64,000 bases of DNA from Boesenbergia rotunda. Lineage: Eukaryota; Streptophyta; Magnoliopsida; Zingiberales; Zingiberaceae. Positions 1 to 13,799 of the stretch are shown here, in pieces; the first letter of the stretch is position 1, and every line of letters begins with the position of its first letter. The notes beneath the pieces were generated by a model. It was not told the origin of the DNA and searched no databases. It worked only from the letters and a program-made list of their open reading frames with translations. The position numbers and the translations under genes are program-made. The stretch is from NCBI GenBank assembly GCA_024364735.1, contig JAGFNQ010005257.1, positions 220,760 through 284,759 of the forward strand, given 5' to 3'.

Positions 1-186
1 TTAATAAGTATCCGAATGCACTAAAAAGATATAGCTTCATCAAAGAAGTGGTGCTCGTTCACTGAATGCAGACGAATAGAGGAGCAAGAAAAACTTGGAC
101 CAGAGACCAGTAAAAGAGAAGTCAGGTAGTGTTGAGTCAAGTCAGAACTTATTGACTGCTATTTGCTAACTGATGGCTTTGTTTAG
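1..186. other. 3' flank of the MBD8-like gene
   Basis: This is the 186 bases downstream of the stop codon. They probably contain the 3' untranslated region. I see no other gene and cannot place the poly(A) site with confidence. Confidence 0.4.
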
Positions 187-3100
187 TTACTTTAGCACGC
201 TCAGACCTGAAATCTTTGCTTTGCATGTGGGGCATATGAACCCAAGTGTATCAGATGCTTCTCCAGAATTTGCAGCAGACGATACATGGCGGAACTCTCC
301 GCCACACCAAACACAGACGGATGTCAGCTCGTACATGCTGTTTTGCAAGGAAATGTCCCAGCCTAAATGAACAGAAGCATGGTCCAGTTCGGGCTCATAG
401 TGCAGTTCAGTAGGTGGCTGTGCGGGAATAGAATCTTGTCCAGTCAAATTATTGAACTCGGAAGTTTCAACTGTGCTTAATGTCAGCTGAGTAAAACACG
501 ATGGAGACTTCTGGCTATTAGCATTGAGATCCTCCCCATTCTGCTAAAATAAAGAGTTTCAAGCAGGATGTCAAGGGCATAAAATTATCAGAACACAGTG
601 ATGGTATCTGTATAGGAGAAAATTGAAGAAATTTTGAACCGAATTACTCAAGAACAGTATCATAAATTTTACTATTTCCTGTCTTGAAATTATCAACTAG
701 CAAGGGATTATCCAGAGATGTGGTATGAACGTCAGCTGCAACCACCATTTAGTATTATATGGCTCACCAGATTCGGACTGGTATTGGAGGTGTTATTTAG
801 TCATGTACTCTATTCTCTTTAAGTGCTGTTGCATTTACCTTCAGCTATTCAGAACTAAATAATTTGAAGGCCATAAGACGTTATTTATTATGACTACAAA
901 TAGAAGCCACGGGAGCCCAGGTTGAAGAAGATTATTAATATAGGTGAGCGATAGCAGAAACTTATTTTGGCTAGAACCACAAGGAAATTGATGCTTGAGC
1001 ACTAGCTCATCTCAGTTTTAATGTGAGGCAACTAGATCATGTAGGGCTACAAGCCTAACTAACACCTGGGTGAACAGCGCATCATAGTGGATATTGAAGT
1101 GCTAAACTACCAATTATTGTAGATGATTATATGTGGGTAGTTTGATAAGTATTGTTAATGCAGTGAAATCACGATGTACGCTAATCAGCAAACCATGCTA
1201 CGAACGCTAGCCTTGACATAATGATATTCAGAAAATTTGGCCACATGCTTTCTGGCGCGGTTTTGTTTTCACTGAGATTATATATAATCTCACTTTCTCT
1301 TTGCAAAAAAGAAAAATCCAGGTTGCATGCATAAATATTATCAAACATTCGACTTTATAGTAAATGGAAAAGGTAGAATAGCAACAAGGAAAAATTGAAT
1401 GCTAGGTGTGGAAAATATATTCATACGAGGTAAAATTTTCACAGTTGAGCTTCACTAAACATAAGTTACTATAATACCACACCCACAGACTGCATCCCCC
1501 CTAACCAATCTTCTTAGTTATAGCACGTGACAAGAGGGACCCTATGACATACAGGTCGAGTAATTCTATATCATCTTAAACTTGTGTTACCTAAGAACAA
1601 GCTGTTTAGCAATTTTCCATCTTAAAATCCATCAACAGTTGTCCATTTTGTACAGAAGCCTAGAATAGTCAATTAACACTTACAAGTATGCTTTATTATA
1701 AATGGATTACAAGATTTTATTATTGAGAAACTAAATATGAAGAGTAGATACCACCATATGGAAGCTCTTTCTTCTTTATAAGAGTACTAAATGTACTTTA
1801 GGAAGTAAGGTCTGATATTAGTCTTACCTGATCAGGGTTCATGTCAACATCTGGAATATGATCAGAAGAACGCAACCAAGGAGAACCAAGGGAGAAGTCA
1901 AATCCCAAGGAATTTGCACTATCATGAAAGGAATTATTTGCAGCAATATGTTCATTTGCAGCACTGGAACCATTAAAACATATATCTAGTTCCACATTGG
2001 GCTCATCTATATCTCCAAGCATGCATTCCTTCATGTCAAAATCAAATGTTTGCACTCTGTTTCTATCAAGATTACCACTGGATCTACTAACAAATGGCAT
2101 GTATGTAGAACTGGCATTAAAGTCCAATGGCAAAATGCTTCTGGCATTATCTTCAACAGTAAACACGTTGGATGTGGCCAATTCATTTTTTCTACAGGAT
2201 TTTACCATTTCAACAAGGTTACTCTCTTTGATATTCCTTGCATGTGTATCAGTAGCATCTTTCCCAATAGCTGACGGCGTAAACAACTGGTTTTCTGATT
2301 CTAACCTATGCTCTGTTCCATAATTCTCAGCATCTGAAATGACAACGGAGTATGGCATCTCTCTCCCATTAGATCTCCCAAGGACCGTCTTATCTACATG
2401 GATGTGAGACATGGATATAAAATTGAGAGGATTGTTTGTTTTGATAGCTATGCTGTCATTGGCATCAACATTTGAGTCTGGTATAATGCCTGTAAGATCC
2501 CTATCATTAGTTTTGCAGCCATCAGGGGACATGCTTTCAGGAAAAAATTGGGCCACTTTGTTAGCTGCTCCACAGGCTATATTAGGCACATCATTAAGAG
2601 CTATAGATGTTATGTCGAAGCATGGTTTGGAGTCAACATCATTGACCTGTAGACTATTAGATTGAACATTCCCGAAATGGAAATCACCATCATTGCAATC
2701 ATGATCATCAATTTTCTTGACACCACATATGTCAACCTTACTGATATCACCAACTTCAATGTTCTTTGTATCGCTACTTTCCTTGAAATGACTAGCTTTC
2801 ACAGTTTTTACATCAGCACCATCTGTATTTTCTTCCATTGCATGATGATAATCACTATCCTGATTATCAGAAGATGTCATAACGGTGTCTGCAGAAATCT
2901 TTTCATGAAACATAATATGTAGTGCTACTTCACCAACTTCAGTGTTCTTCACATCGCTAACTTTGGCGTGCTTGAAATGACTAGCTTCCACATTTTTGAC
3001 ATCTCTACCATTTGTATTTTCTTCAATTTTATGAACCTGATTATCAGAAGATGTCATTAGTGTGTCTTCAGCAACCTTTCCATGTGGCATAATAGGAAAT

Positions 3101-6100
3101 GCATCTTCATCATTAACGCATGAACTAAATTTTTCATCCATAACATTGATATCATGAGTAAGCACTACAGAAGGCATTTTAGTAGTTTCAGATTCCCTAG
3201 AATCAATTTCATGATTTTCCCCTTGACAGTGCATATTTGTTGGATCAAAATGAGGTTCACTAGCAGTTATAGGAGTAGAACACTCAGCCTTGGTTTCAGC
3301 TGAAGAGAAACCATGTGATAGAGCAGCCACTGGAGCTGGATTGAAAAATGTTTTTGAGTTATCGTCAAGAAGTGCTTCAGCACTCAAACCTTGGTATCTC
3401 ACATGAGTTCCAACATGACCATAGTAGCGATGTCTCTCGGCAAAGACCTTGTGACAAAATTGACATTCAAATTTCCCATCCTTTATAATAACCCCATCCC
3501 CAATCAGTTTGCCAAGTTTACGTCTCTTTGCACTCTTTTGCTCATGTGACAGCTGTTTCTGCATTTAAACATGCTAATATTAGATCAGTAAAATAATGCA
3601 TGTTCACCTATTCCTCTGTTACCTGATTTTGAGCACCATACAATATAATTTGCCTGTCAGGCTCAGAACATGAAGAGGCAAATGGTGCAACTGCAGGGCA
3701 ACCAGGCTTGTCGTTCACAAGATTTTCTGGAACAGTATGACTTGCAGCCTGTTCATATGTTAATCAAATAAATAAGGACAAGAAAAGCTCATTCCAATTA
3801 GAAGATCAATTTGCACTTACATAGTCAGTGTTTAACTTGCCATTCCTTGAGGCACTCACATTAGTTTCAACAGAAACAGGCACCAGAGCATTTGGATTCC
3901 CAAGAAGGGTGTGTATATATGCTGCAACCTCTTTGCAGGAAAGAAACTGTTTTCCCCTTGGGCTGGGAAAGGCAAACAAAGCAAGTACATAGGTACGAAT
4001 ATTACAAGGCCATGAAGCTCAAACCCTCAAACCATAGATTTTTTTACCAATATAGTCAAACAACATTATTAGATATAAGAAGGATTCACATATAAAAATT
4101 TCATGATAGGATCTATATTATTGTGGTGGATTTTAAGAGAACAATATGAATTAATTATCCTTGTGAGATAAAGGATAGTGACGAAGAGTTATAACGAGCA
4201 TAGAAACTAATGATAGATAAAATGTACAGGCAAGGTCTCCTCAACATATTATATGGATGAGAAATTTAACCACAGTAAGGTAAAACCCACACAATATTAG
4301 ATAACTATAGAACAGTAATCTTCCATTAGAATGGTATCCAATTGACACCATGCTGCAAATAATCTGAAAAATAATTAAAAATTAGAAGAGTATCAAAATC
4401 AACCCGTAAGAAAACAGATATATGCATACTAACACAGATAAGAATAATGTATTGAGCATGCATATCCTCATTGCGCATAGGCTATGCAGCCAACAGAGGT
4501 TAAAGTAGGGAAGAAATGAAGACATTTTTCAGGTCCTCTGATTACTAAAACAATATAGTTACAGTCTAATACTCCAAGTATAACTGGAAGATTAATTGGA
4601 CTGTATGGATGAGTACTGACAAGAAATCAAGTTGATAATATGCCATCATAACTGCAAATTGTTGTGTTGTACAGAATTGTTGTACAAGGAGATGAGTTGG
4701 CATTGGACCAAAGCTTGGACGCATGTTCCTTATTGGGAAACTCATTGATCCTTCTGGCCCTAGTATGCAACTAGCTTTGCCTTCTTGATCTAATAACTTT
4801 AGTTCCATGTATTGCCATCAATACCTGAGTCATGTTTCTTTCTCAAAACTTCCACATTTAGCAAATAAAGGCGCTTCAGGTAATAACAGGCAAAAAGATC
4901 TTAATTGTGTTAATTGTAAGTTAGCTAAAAACCTTTCACCTTTAGTTACTAAGAAATATTAGCTACTTTTGATATTATTCACTCTAATATTGGGGCCTTG
5001 AACGCACTCTCTCAAAGGGAGGTACAAAGTACTACGTCAGTTTTATTGATAATTTCTTATCAATGATTTTTTAGGGTATTTGGGTTTATTTCATGCATGC
5101 TAGCCTTTGATTTTTTAAAAGGGGAGCCTTGGTGCAACTTAAAGTTGCTGCCATGTGACCTTGAGGTCACGCGTTCGAATCGCAGAAACAACCTCTTGAA
5201 TTTTGCAAAATGCAAGGTAAGATTGCGTACAATAAATTCAATGTGGTCCAACCCTTCTACGGGATCCTCACTGTGGGAGCTTCATTCACCGGGCTGCCCT
5301 TTTATACTAGCCTTTAATTTTTTTCTTTGTTTATAAAGATTTCTCCATTATGATTCACATTTATTTGTCGCAGACAATTAAAATATTTTGAGGCAGTCAT
5401 AGTGCAAAATTATTATAAAAAGAGTTACTCTCTTTCAATTATCATGTATAGAATCCCCATAACAAAACCGAGACACTAAACATAAGTACTGCATCTTGTT
5501 GAATGAAAATTTTATATCTTCTTTCCTCATCCACTTCTTAAAAAAAAAATAGAGGCACTAAGTATAGTTGTCTATGTCATAGACTGCTTACCTTCTTCCA
5601 CTCTTTAACGACACTCCTTCTATGAACCTCTTTTGTTCTCCTCCCTATACGTGAGTGAGATATGTTATCTATAAAAAATTCTTTTTATGACCCCATGGTT
5701 AACAAGTTGCACATATCTCAGCATGTCACATTCTAGGAGCAAAGTTCACTCTTCATACAACCTTTTGGAAAACAACATTTCTTACCCATTTATCAGTGAG
5801 TAAACCAATTGGGACAATCTAGATCACTCCAGATTTCTCTTCAAGGCAATTCCAACAACATTCCAATAAGAAATGTCATCTAGGGCACTCGTGGTAATCT
5901 TCCTACCCACCTTTAAGACTACCGTCACATATCTAATGTGTTATCTATTCATGAACCCAAAAGTTACTGATAAGTTGCAGTATATCTAGTAAACAATGAC
6001 AGTGAAAATGCAAGATATCTATTAAACAGTGACATATTTCATGAAATAACAAAGCATGTTGAAGTGCTTACCATTTTATTTGATATCATTATCAGCACAA

Positions 6101-7393
6101 TACATTTGACTTTAATATGTATCACTTAAGGTACACATGACAAATTACTTTGTCGAATCACACACTAAGGATTGGCTCCTTGAGACCAAACTGAATCTGC
6201 ATGAGGCATCTCCAGTTTGAGGAGATGTTAACAGCTAGAAACAAAACCATCAAATCCCACCATCCAACCCATGGAATCCCATCAATTACATATTTTTACT
6301 ACTCTGATGATATTTTTTGTCCTACTTTGTGAATTACTATGTATGGTGCATTCACATCCTTATTTGGTGATGGTACCAATGTATAAATACTGTACGATTC
6401 ATCAAGGAATAACAAACACAAACCATTTCCCTGAAAATTGTCAAATAATATTTCCAGTTAAGAAATTTTTGTTCATCAGTTTGATCAAAAGTTTCTGGCA
6501 CATGATGTGTTCGAACAATAATAAGATAGTTACAGCAATTAAGCAACAAAGGAGAGAGGAAGAAACCTGATGTATCGCCTGCAATACACCCAGACTTCAC
6601 CTTCCTTCCTCTTGAGACTGAGCAACAGCTTCCATCCCCTCGGCAAGTCATCACCAAAATCGGAAGCACACACAATCCTCCTCTTCCTCCTCCGACTCCC
6701 CCACTGTCCGTCAAATCCACTCATGAAGTCCAGAAGCTGCTGCTCAGTCGTCAGACCTATCGTCCTCTGCCTCAGCACCTCGGTAAAAGGATCCACCTTC
6801 TGGCCTAAAGCTAACAAATCCACAGTTTCACCTTTTCCATTCAAGATCTCACGATCTTCATCCTCCAACACAACCATTACGGGGTTACCCTTATCAGGAT
6901 TTTGCGGGCCGCCGCCGCCAATGCTAATTAGGTTTCCCTGGGCAGGATCGCTGGTAGTCGTAGAGGTAGGTAGGGTTTGGGGACTAGCTTCCTCCCTGGC
7001 AAAGAGCTGGCGAAGGTAGGAAATGATCTTGAGGTTCTCATGGCGCCCTCGTTCGTCATCGTCGGCATTTCCCGTTTCGGCGAAAGAGGGTTCCGGGGGA
7101 GCGGCGGAGGAAGTTGAGGAGAAGTGGCCGCGTGGGCGGCGGCTGGCGACGGTAGAGGGTGAGGCGGGGTCTGGCTTGTGAGGGGCGAGGCGGAAACGAC
7201 TGTAGGTCTGCTTGCGGCTACCAGCGCTCTCATTGAAGATAGCGGGATCAATCTTGGGGATGTCGACGTCGTCGGAGCGGCGAAGGTTGTAGGCGTTGGG
7301 GCAAGAGAGGGCGAGAGAGTGGATCTCCGCCTGGGAGAGCAAGCGCAGGTCGACCACCGGAACCACCTCCGAGGCCGGGGGCGCCACCGCCAT
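187..7393 (-). CDS. MBD8: MBD8-like methyl-CpG-binding domain protein, five exons
   Basis: Complement of exons 6567-7393, 3821-3962, 3623-3748, 1828-3558 and 187-540. Every intron is GT/AG, the phases agree, and the sum is 1,059 residues plus stop. I start at the ATG at 7391-7393 (CCCATGG); the eight codons upstream have no ATG. Residues 11-21 (VPVVDLRLLSQ) and the following IPKID...FNESAGSRKQTYSR stretch are typical of plant MBD8. The methyl-CpG-binding domain covers about 249-298 and is split by the 2.6 kb intron between YI and SPRGKQFLSCKEV. A C2H2 finger (CQFC...HVGTH) lies at about 397-417. A long acidic, low-complexity exon follows, and the last 42 residues carry two CxxC pairs (CVWC, CPTC), possibly one zinc site. 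The expected role is a nuclear chromatin or DNA-methylation reader; this comes from the family, and DNA binding by this protein is inferred. The 541-1827 intron holds nothing I recognise. Confidence 0.9.
5117..5306 (+). mobile_element. Au SINE inside the long MBD8 intron
   Basis: A tRNA-derived SINE of about 190 bp lies in the 3963-6566 intron, antisense to the gene. Its head reads GGGAGCCTTGGTGCAACTT, followed by a B-box-like GCGTTCGAATCGC near 5169, and it ends CACCGGGCTGCCCTTTT. These are the hallmarks of the Au SINE family, which is widespread in flowering plants. Direct repeats of about 17 bp flank it (5100-5116 and 5307-5323, CTAGCCTTTRATTTTTT, one difference), as expected for target-primed insertion. 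Coding exons are not affected. Confidence 0.9.
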
Positions 7394-7828
7394 GGGAGAA
7401 TGGAACAGAGCGATCACGTGCAGAGGACGGAATTGCGGGCTGTTAGTATTTATTTTGCCATAATATGGAACCTTTGCGAAATGTTACACGATACACCATT
7501 CTTTTAATTCAGCAAAAAATCTAGAATTTTTTTATAATGCAGTATCAAAATTTTTTCATTAAAATTTATCATCGACTATTAAAATAAAATATTTACTGAG
7601 ACACGTCCAACGCTCCAAGCAGCCCTATCAAAACAAAAATCGTCACCGCTGAAGACATAAATATTATCAATTTTAAGATCGAAGTCGCAAAATCAATATA
7701 TTTATCTTTTTTATGCGCTAACTACGATATCTGAACTAATAATTTTTATAATTTACTTTCTCTATATTCTCTGTATTATTCTTGAAACTGACTAATAAAG
7801 ATGAACGAGTGAATTACTTTTCTAATAC
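7394..7828 (-). promoter_or_regulatory. Probable promoter and 5' leader of the MBD8-like gene
   Basis: These are the 435 bases upstream of the start codon. The first 50 are moderately GC-rich and the rest is AT-rich. I see no convincing TATA box or core element. The role is inferred from position only. Confidence 0.4.
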
Positions 7829-8190
7829 CTATTAGAAAAAATCTCAACAAATTATAATTGAAGTTCAATTCTTAAATATTTAATTAACAATTTGAATAAC
7901 TTAATGGTTCATTATTATCTATTATCTACGGGTATTTTTTTATTTGGGGTGTCGTCCGAGTAAACTTCCGAGAGAATACAAACTAATATAATTTCGTAGA
8001 GCTAGCACCTATTAGAAAAAAATCTCTCAATAAATTATAATTGAAATTCAATTCTTAAATATTTAATTAACAATTTGAATAACTTAATCATTTATCATTA
8101 TCTATTATCTACGAATTTTTTTATTTGGGGGCGTCGTCCGAGTAAACTGCCGAGAGGATGCAAACTGATTTAATTTCGTCGAGGCTAGTA
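7829..8190. repeat. Diverged tandem duplication of about 181 bp
   Basis: Two adjacent copies (about 7829-8009 and 8010-8190) share ATTAGAAAAAA, AATTCAATTCTTAAATATTT, ATTAACAATTTGAATAACTT and the GTCGTCCGAGTAAAC block. The second copy runs directly into the Copia-1 3' LTR. The first copy therefore carries a second, more diverged copy of the LTR edge, which suggests local duplication after or during insertion. Confidence 0.75.
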
Positions 8191-9286
8191 TTGAACACTA
8201 TCTCCGTAAAATAATATTGCTCTGCTATAGGTGCTCACGGATAACAACAATTTATTTCCCAAGATACAACGACGATGTCTCGAAATAGTAGCACTATAAA
8301 TTTCGAGACTGACGAACCTTCTCGTAGGCTTTTCGGACTCTGAATGCACACTATGGGATGAATGTTAATGACTTTGATTATTGAATGAATGAATTCATCA
8401 TCTAGGAAGAGGTAAGGTACCCTTTGATGATTAGGTATTACCTTTGGTTTAGGATTAATCTGGACCGTTCGATATGAAGGGTTGTAACCCTTCAGATAGC
8501 CCTTTGATCTTATCCATCAGATCTGAGTGGTTGTAACCTTTCAGATCTCCCATTAATCTCAGGTGCTAGATTTGATCTGACGCTTCAGATCAAGTCTCTG
8601 TTCATCAACGGTCAGATAGTAACTCTTCACGATCAACGCTCCAGATAACGTCACTTGAGATCCAGTACCCATCTTCGATCCAACGGTTGCCATTTGTTTG
8701 CCAGTCAGCAGTTCAGTCATTTTTCTTCTCCTATCTGAGTGTCACACAGGCACTGTCACATCCCACTCGAGCATCACGTAGACACTACCACGTCACCGAC
8801 ACATCACCTGAGTGTCACGCCACCTGGAGCATAAATTTAAGTTCCTCAATACTCCTCGTGAGGATGCATACGTGCGAAGTGGAAAGTGCGCCAACAAAGC
8901 ACCCATTGCACACGTACGCGCGTGACAAGTGGTGAACTCGATCGTAGCTGTGAGCACCTGCTCACTTGTGAGAAGAGACCACCTGTGTTTTCTTTTAATT
9001 CAATTAACACAGGAACACATATAAGGAAGTAATTCCCTTCGAAAATTTTAGATGTGGGATTAATCCCCATCTACTTCCTTTTATGTAAATTTTGGACTAA
9101 CTTTAAACAATTAATTTTTCATTCACCTATAATCGATTTTGAGCAAATTAATAGCCTAAATTCATCTACGCGAAACGTAGATTTCGTTTTTGAAGTCAAT
9201 TCTAACTTTCATTCATTGATGCACCTCGATTTTCCTTTGCAAAATTGTATTTGGTCTTAATTATTTTAAGCACCAAATATCCAACA
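8124..9286 (-). repeat. 3' LTR of Copia-1
   Basis: About 1,163 bp. On the minus strand it starts TGTTGGATATTTGGTGC at 9286. It aligns with 13902-14830 plus 17171-17424 of the other LTR. Compared with that copy it lacks about 20 bases near 8402 that include the TATA box. Confidence 0.85.
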
Positions 9287-9300
9287 ATCCCCCACATGAA
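9287..9300 (-). other. Polypurine tract of Copia-1
   Basis: On the minus strand TTCATGTGGGGGAT directly precedes the 3' LTR start TGTTGG. This is the usual position and composition of the plus-strand primer of LTR retrotransposons. Confidence 0.75.
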
Positions 9301-10127
9301 TAAAAATTAATGCATGTATGCATGCTAACACTTTACAAGAGTCCAATCGATAAGTCAATGTATTGAGAGAGGTAACTTGTGGCTTTGAACCTTCCGTAGT
9401 GGAATGTTATTAAGCATACTAGGTTGCACAATAAACGTGATGTCTTGAACTGCTTAGCTGTTTGTGTATACTAAGACAATAGCACTCACACAGGGACTTA
9501 TCTCACCTATTTTTGGTTCTCATGGTTGGTTCCGTTTTGGCCATAAACACCATCTTGATTCATGAGTGTTTTATTGAAGCGGCCTGTCTTCACACTCATA
9601 TAGATGACGTTTCTATCAAGAGTATCCTACCATACTCCACCTTATAAAAGTATAGAAGTCATTAAAAGCATAAACTTAACCTCACTACAGTGGTAGGACA
9701 ACACATATTCATCCTAGGACTGGGATAGAGATAATATATCTCGTGTGCTATAACACAACTTCTGTAACTTCGTTGTCCTATTGAACCAAGATCTTGGGAT
9801 CTCTAGTCAACAAGGTTGGGTTACCACTATAGTCATTTTAGTTGTAGATTTTTAATCTCATTCCTCTTGATGAGTAGTATACTTGATTTCGATTTAACCC
9901 CTTTGTAAGAGGATCTGCCAAATATCTTTGGACTTAACATATTCGATTGCAATCACTCCATTCGAGATCAACTGTCTAATGGTATTGTGTCTACAATGTA
10001 TATGTCGTGACTTACCATTATACATACTCCTTTACGCCCTTCCAATCGCCGATTGACTATCACAGTGTATAAGTATGGCGAGCACAGGTTTCGTCCAGCT
10101 CGGAATATCTTCTAAGAAGTTCTGTAG

Positions 10128-12838
10128 TCATTCAGTTTTCTTAGCTGCTTTGTCTAGTTCTATAAACTCGGATTCCATAGTTGACCGAGCAATGCACGTT
10201 TGCTTAGTGGACCTCCAAGATACCGCTCCCCCACCGATCGTGAATTCATATCCACTAGTGGATTTTGAGTCTTTTGTATCTGATATCCAATTAGCATCAT
10301 AGTATCCTTCTAAGATAGCGGGATATCTTCCATAATGTAATCCGTAGTTCATAGTATATTTCAAATATCTAAGAACTCGCATCAGTGCTTTCCAATGGGT
10401 GTCGTTTTGATTACTCGTAAAATGACTATGCTTGTTGACCGCACAGACAATATCCGGGCGTGTGCAGTTTGTGAGATACATCAAGCTGCCTATTATCCGA
10501 GAATATTCCAATTGTGCTATGGGCTCACTATGGTTTTTCGCTAAGTGTTAGCTTAGATCCATAGGTGTTTTCACTGTAGAGAGATCGTATGCATTGAACT
10601 TTTTCAATATCGATTCTACATAGTGGGATTGTATCAGAACTATCCCATCAGATGCCCCGAGAATTTTAATTCCCAATATAACATCTGCTTGACTCATATT
10701 TTTTATATCGAAATTATTGGTCAACATTCTCTTTAAACTCATGATTATCTCATGGTTACTGCCCATTATAAACATGACATCTAAGTATAGACACACGATT
10801 ACATGACCTTTAGATATGGTTTTGACATAAATGTATTTGTCACATTCATTTATTTTGAATTCGTTTGACAACATTATTTTGTCAAATTATTCGTGCCATT
10901 CTTTAGGCGTTTGTTTAAGTCCGTATAATGACTTAACAAGTCGACACACCTTTTCCTCTTTTCTTGGAGCTACGAACCCCTCGGGTTACTCCATGTAGAT
11001 TTTTTCTTCCAACTCACCATTTATGAACGCAGTCTTAACATCCATTTGATGTATTTCAAGGTTATACAATGTTGCGATGACTATTAGCACTCGTATGGAC
11101 GTAATCCTTGTCACTGGTGAGTAGGTATTGAAGTAGTCAAGGCCTTCCTTTTGCTTAAACCCTTTGGCTACAAGTCTAGTAGTCTAGCATTATACTTGCC
11201 AATCGATCCATCAGCTTTATACTTGCGTTTTAGTATCCACTTACAACCCAATGGTTTAGTACCAGTAGGAAGGTCCACTAATTCCCAAGTGTGATCATTC
11301 ATGATGGACTCGATTTCATTATTGACAGCCTCTTACCATAATGGGGTGTCGGGACTAGAGAAAGCTTCACTTAATGTTCTTGGGTCCATTTCCGACATAA
11401 AAGTCATGAAGTCCAGCCCGAACGATTTCTCAACTTTAGCCTGTTTGCTCCGACGTGACTCTGAGCTTTGATTATTAATAGTCCTTTTACGACAACTAAG
11501 TTCTGAAACGTCTTGTTCGTTAGAACTTTCGTTGTAATCATTTTGAATATTTCCCTTCTTATTTGGGAATACGTTTTCAAAGAATGTTGCATTCTGAGAT
11601 TTTATGGTTGTTCCCACATGAATATCAGGAATGTCTGACTTGTGAACTATGAAACAATATGCACTACTGTAATGAGCATATCTGACAAATATCGTATCGA
11701 ACGTTTTAGGTCCTATCTTTACTTGTTTTGGCATGGGTACTTCAACCTTTGCCATGCACCCCCACACTTTCAAGTATTTGTACGATGGCTCTCAGCCTTT
11801 CCATAGTTTGTATGACGTTTTATCACTTTTCTTGTGAGGGATTTTATTGAGAATGTGATTTGCCGATAATATAGCTCCCCCCCCCCACAAGTTCTGGGGT
11901 AAGCCTGAATTTATCAACAAGGCATTCATCATTTCCTTTAGTGTCCAATTTTTACGTTCGGCAACACCATGTGATTGAGGTGAGTATGGCGAGGTTGTCT
12001 GATGAATAATGTCAGATTCTGAACAAAACTCATCAAATAGTGTATCGTATTCTCCACCTTTATCGTACGAATTATTTTAATTTGTTTATCAAGTTGATTC
12101 TCAACTTCTGTGTTTATAGGTTCTGAAAGTCTCTAAGGTTTTATCTTTACTACTTAAAAGAAAGACATAACAGAACCTCGTACAGTTATCGATAAAAGTA
12201 ATAAAATACTTTTTACTTTCTCTAGTTTGTACGAATTTTAAGTCACATAGATCACTATGTATCAATTCTAGAGAAGTCATTTACCTTTCGACTGAATGAA
12301 AAGGTAGTCTCGTCATTTTAGCTTCCACACACATTTTATATTTGTGTGTTTTATCAACATTAACGTTTGGTAATAAATTTAATTTGACGAGACGTTTCAG
12401 AGTATTATTATTAACATGTCCAAGTCGATCATGCCATAAATTAAAACACTCAATAACGTAGTTGGAAGCTTTTATTTTATTACCATCAAATTCACAGTGT
12501 ACAGTCATTACAACTATTTTGAACATACTCTATTCTAAATATCTCTTACCTACAAAGACACTATTCTTCATAAGTATAACGTTGTTTGATTGGAATACTA
12601 GTCTAAAGCCGGCTTTAACAAGTGTTGATCCAGAAACTAGGTTTTTCCTGATGTCGGGAACGTGGAGCACATCAATGAGTGTTAACTCCTTCCCAGATAT
12701 CATCTTCAGGACAACATTCCCGAGTCCGACAATTGGCGATGTAGTGGAATTGCCTATATAGAGCTTTCTTCCACTTATCGGAGTATACTTGGAGAACATC
12801 GTCTTATCCAAACAGATGTGACGTATTGCTCCAGTATC
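10128..12838 (-). pseudogene. Copia-1 pol remnant (protease to RNase H)
   Basis: This is a broken pol on the minus strand. About 12281-12811 holds the protease tail and the pre-integrase zinc region (CFNLWHDRLGH). About 11333-12200 holds integrase pieces, 10548-11200 reverse transcriptase, and 10128-10511 RNase H (STMESEF, SWRSTKQT). Frames change and stops occur between all segments. The reverse transcriptase active-site YVDD is replaced by YLDV, so the enzyme would be inactive even if expressed. The region 9301-10127 adjoining the PPT is degenerate and has no open frame. The order is that of Ty1/copia. Confidence 0.88.
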
Positions 12839-12847
12839 AATCCACCA

Positions 12848-13739
12848 CTACTTCAGGTTGTCCACCACCGTGTTGGCTTCAAACACGACCGCAGTGAGAT
12901 CTTGTTCCGATAAATCGGGGAGCTTGTCATCAGAAGTTGCGACATGGTTCGCAGCGTCCTTCTGACTCTTGGTTGGTTTCTTCGGGCGTCTACAATCTTG
13001 GGATAGGTGTCCTGGCTTTCCGCAGTTGTAGCACGAGCCCTTAAATTTCTTGCCTTGAGCCTTCTTCTTGAATTGCTTCGGCTTCTTGACATTTGGCTCA
13101 ACCATGTTGGACATCTCATCGATGGCCCGTTTCGTTCCTCTAGAGTCGGATAACTTTCGATTATCCTCTTCTATTCGGAGCCTCAGGATCATGTCTTCAA
13201 GTCTCATCTCCTTTTGCTTGTGCTTGAGGTAATTTTTTGAAATCCTTCCTCGATGGAGGGAGTTTCTCGATTACCGCGATTACTTTGAACGACTCGTTCA
13301 GCTTCATGCCTTCGCCATCCAGATCATGTAGTATTAGTTGCATGTCTTGTTGAGACGTCACACTCTTGGAATCTACCATCTTGAAGTCCAGAAACTGACC
13401 AACGATGAATTTCTTCAATCCGACGTTTTCGATTTTGTATTTCTTCTCTAGTGATTCCCACAGAGATTTTGTCGTCTCCATCAGACTATTCACGTTATAC
13501 AACGTGTCGTCCAATGCGTTGAGAACGTAGTTATGGCACAAGAAATCTCCATGTAACCATGCATCACATGCAACCTTGCTGTTGGCATCACCTACCTTAA
13601 TGGTTGGTCGGTCATCAAGCAAAACTATATGAGGTTTAGCGTTGTCAGATAGAACATATCTTCTGTTGTCATCGTTTGAAGTCGGCTCCTTTGAATTTCT
13701 CTGTCTTCTCTCCGTGCGGAACGACGGTCGGATCATCAT
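12848..13739 (-). pseudogene. Copia-1 gag remnant with CCHC zinc knuckle
   Basis: Two overlapping minus-strand frames (13197-13739 and 12848-13207) together encode a copia-type Gag. The N-terminal half contains AWLHGDFLCHNYVLNALDD and LWESLEKKY, typical of the UBN2 Gag core. The C-terminal half carries a CCHC knuckle, CYNCGKPGHLSQDC. A frame change near 13200 separates the halves. Gag would package the element RNA; this copy cannot make the full protein without a shift. Confidence 0.85.
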
Positions 13740-13799
13740 TGATCAATGTTATATGAGTTTGTAGAATAACTTTATTGTAGAGTGTAAGACTCTTAACTT

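Noticed and set aside
7394..7417. Upstream extension of the MBD8 start by eight codons
   Set aside because: The extension begins with GTG, not ATG; the ATG at 7393 has a strong context and conserved N-terminus follows.
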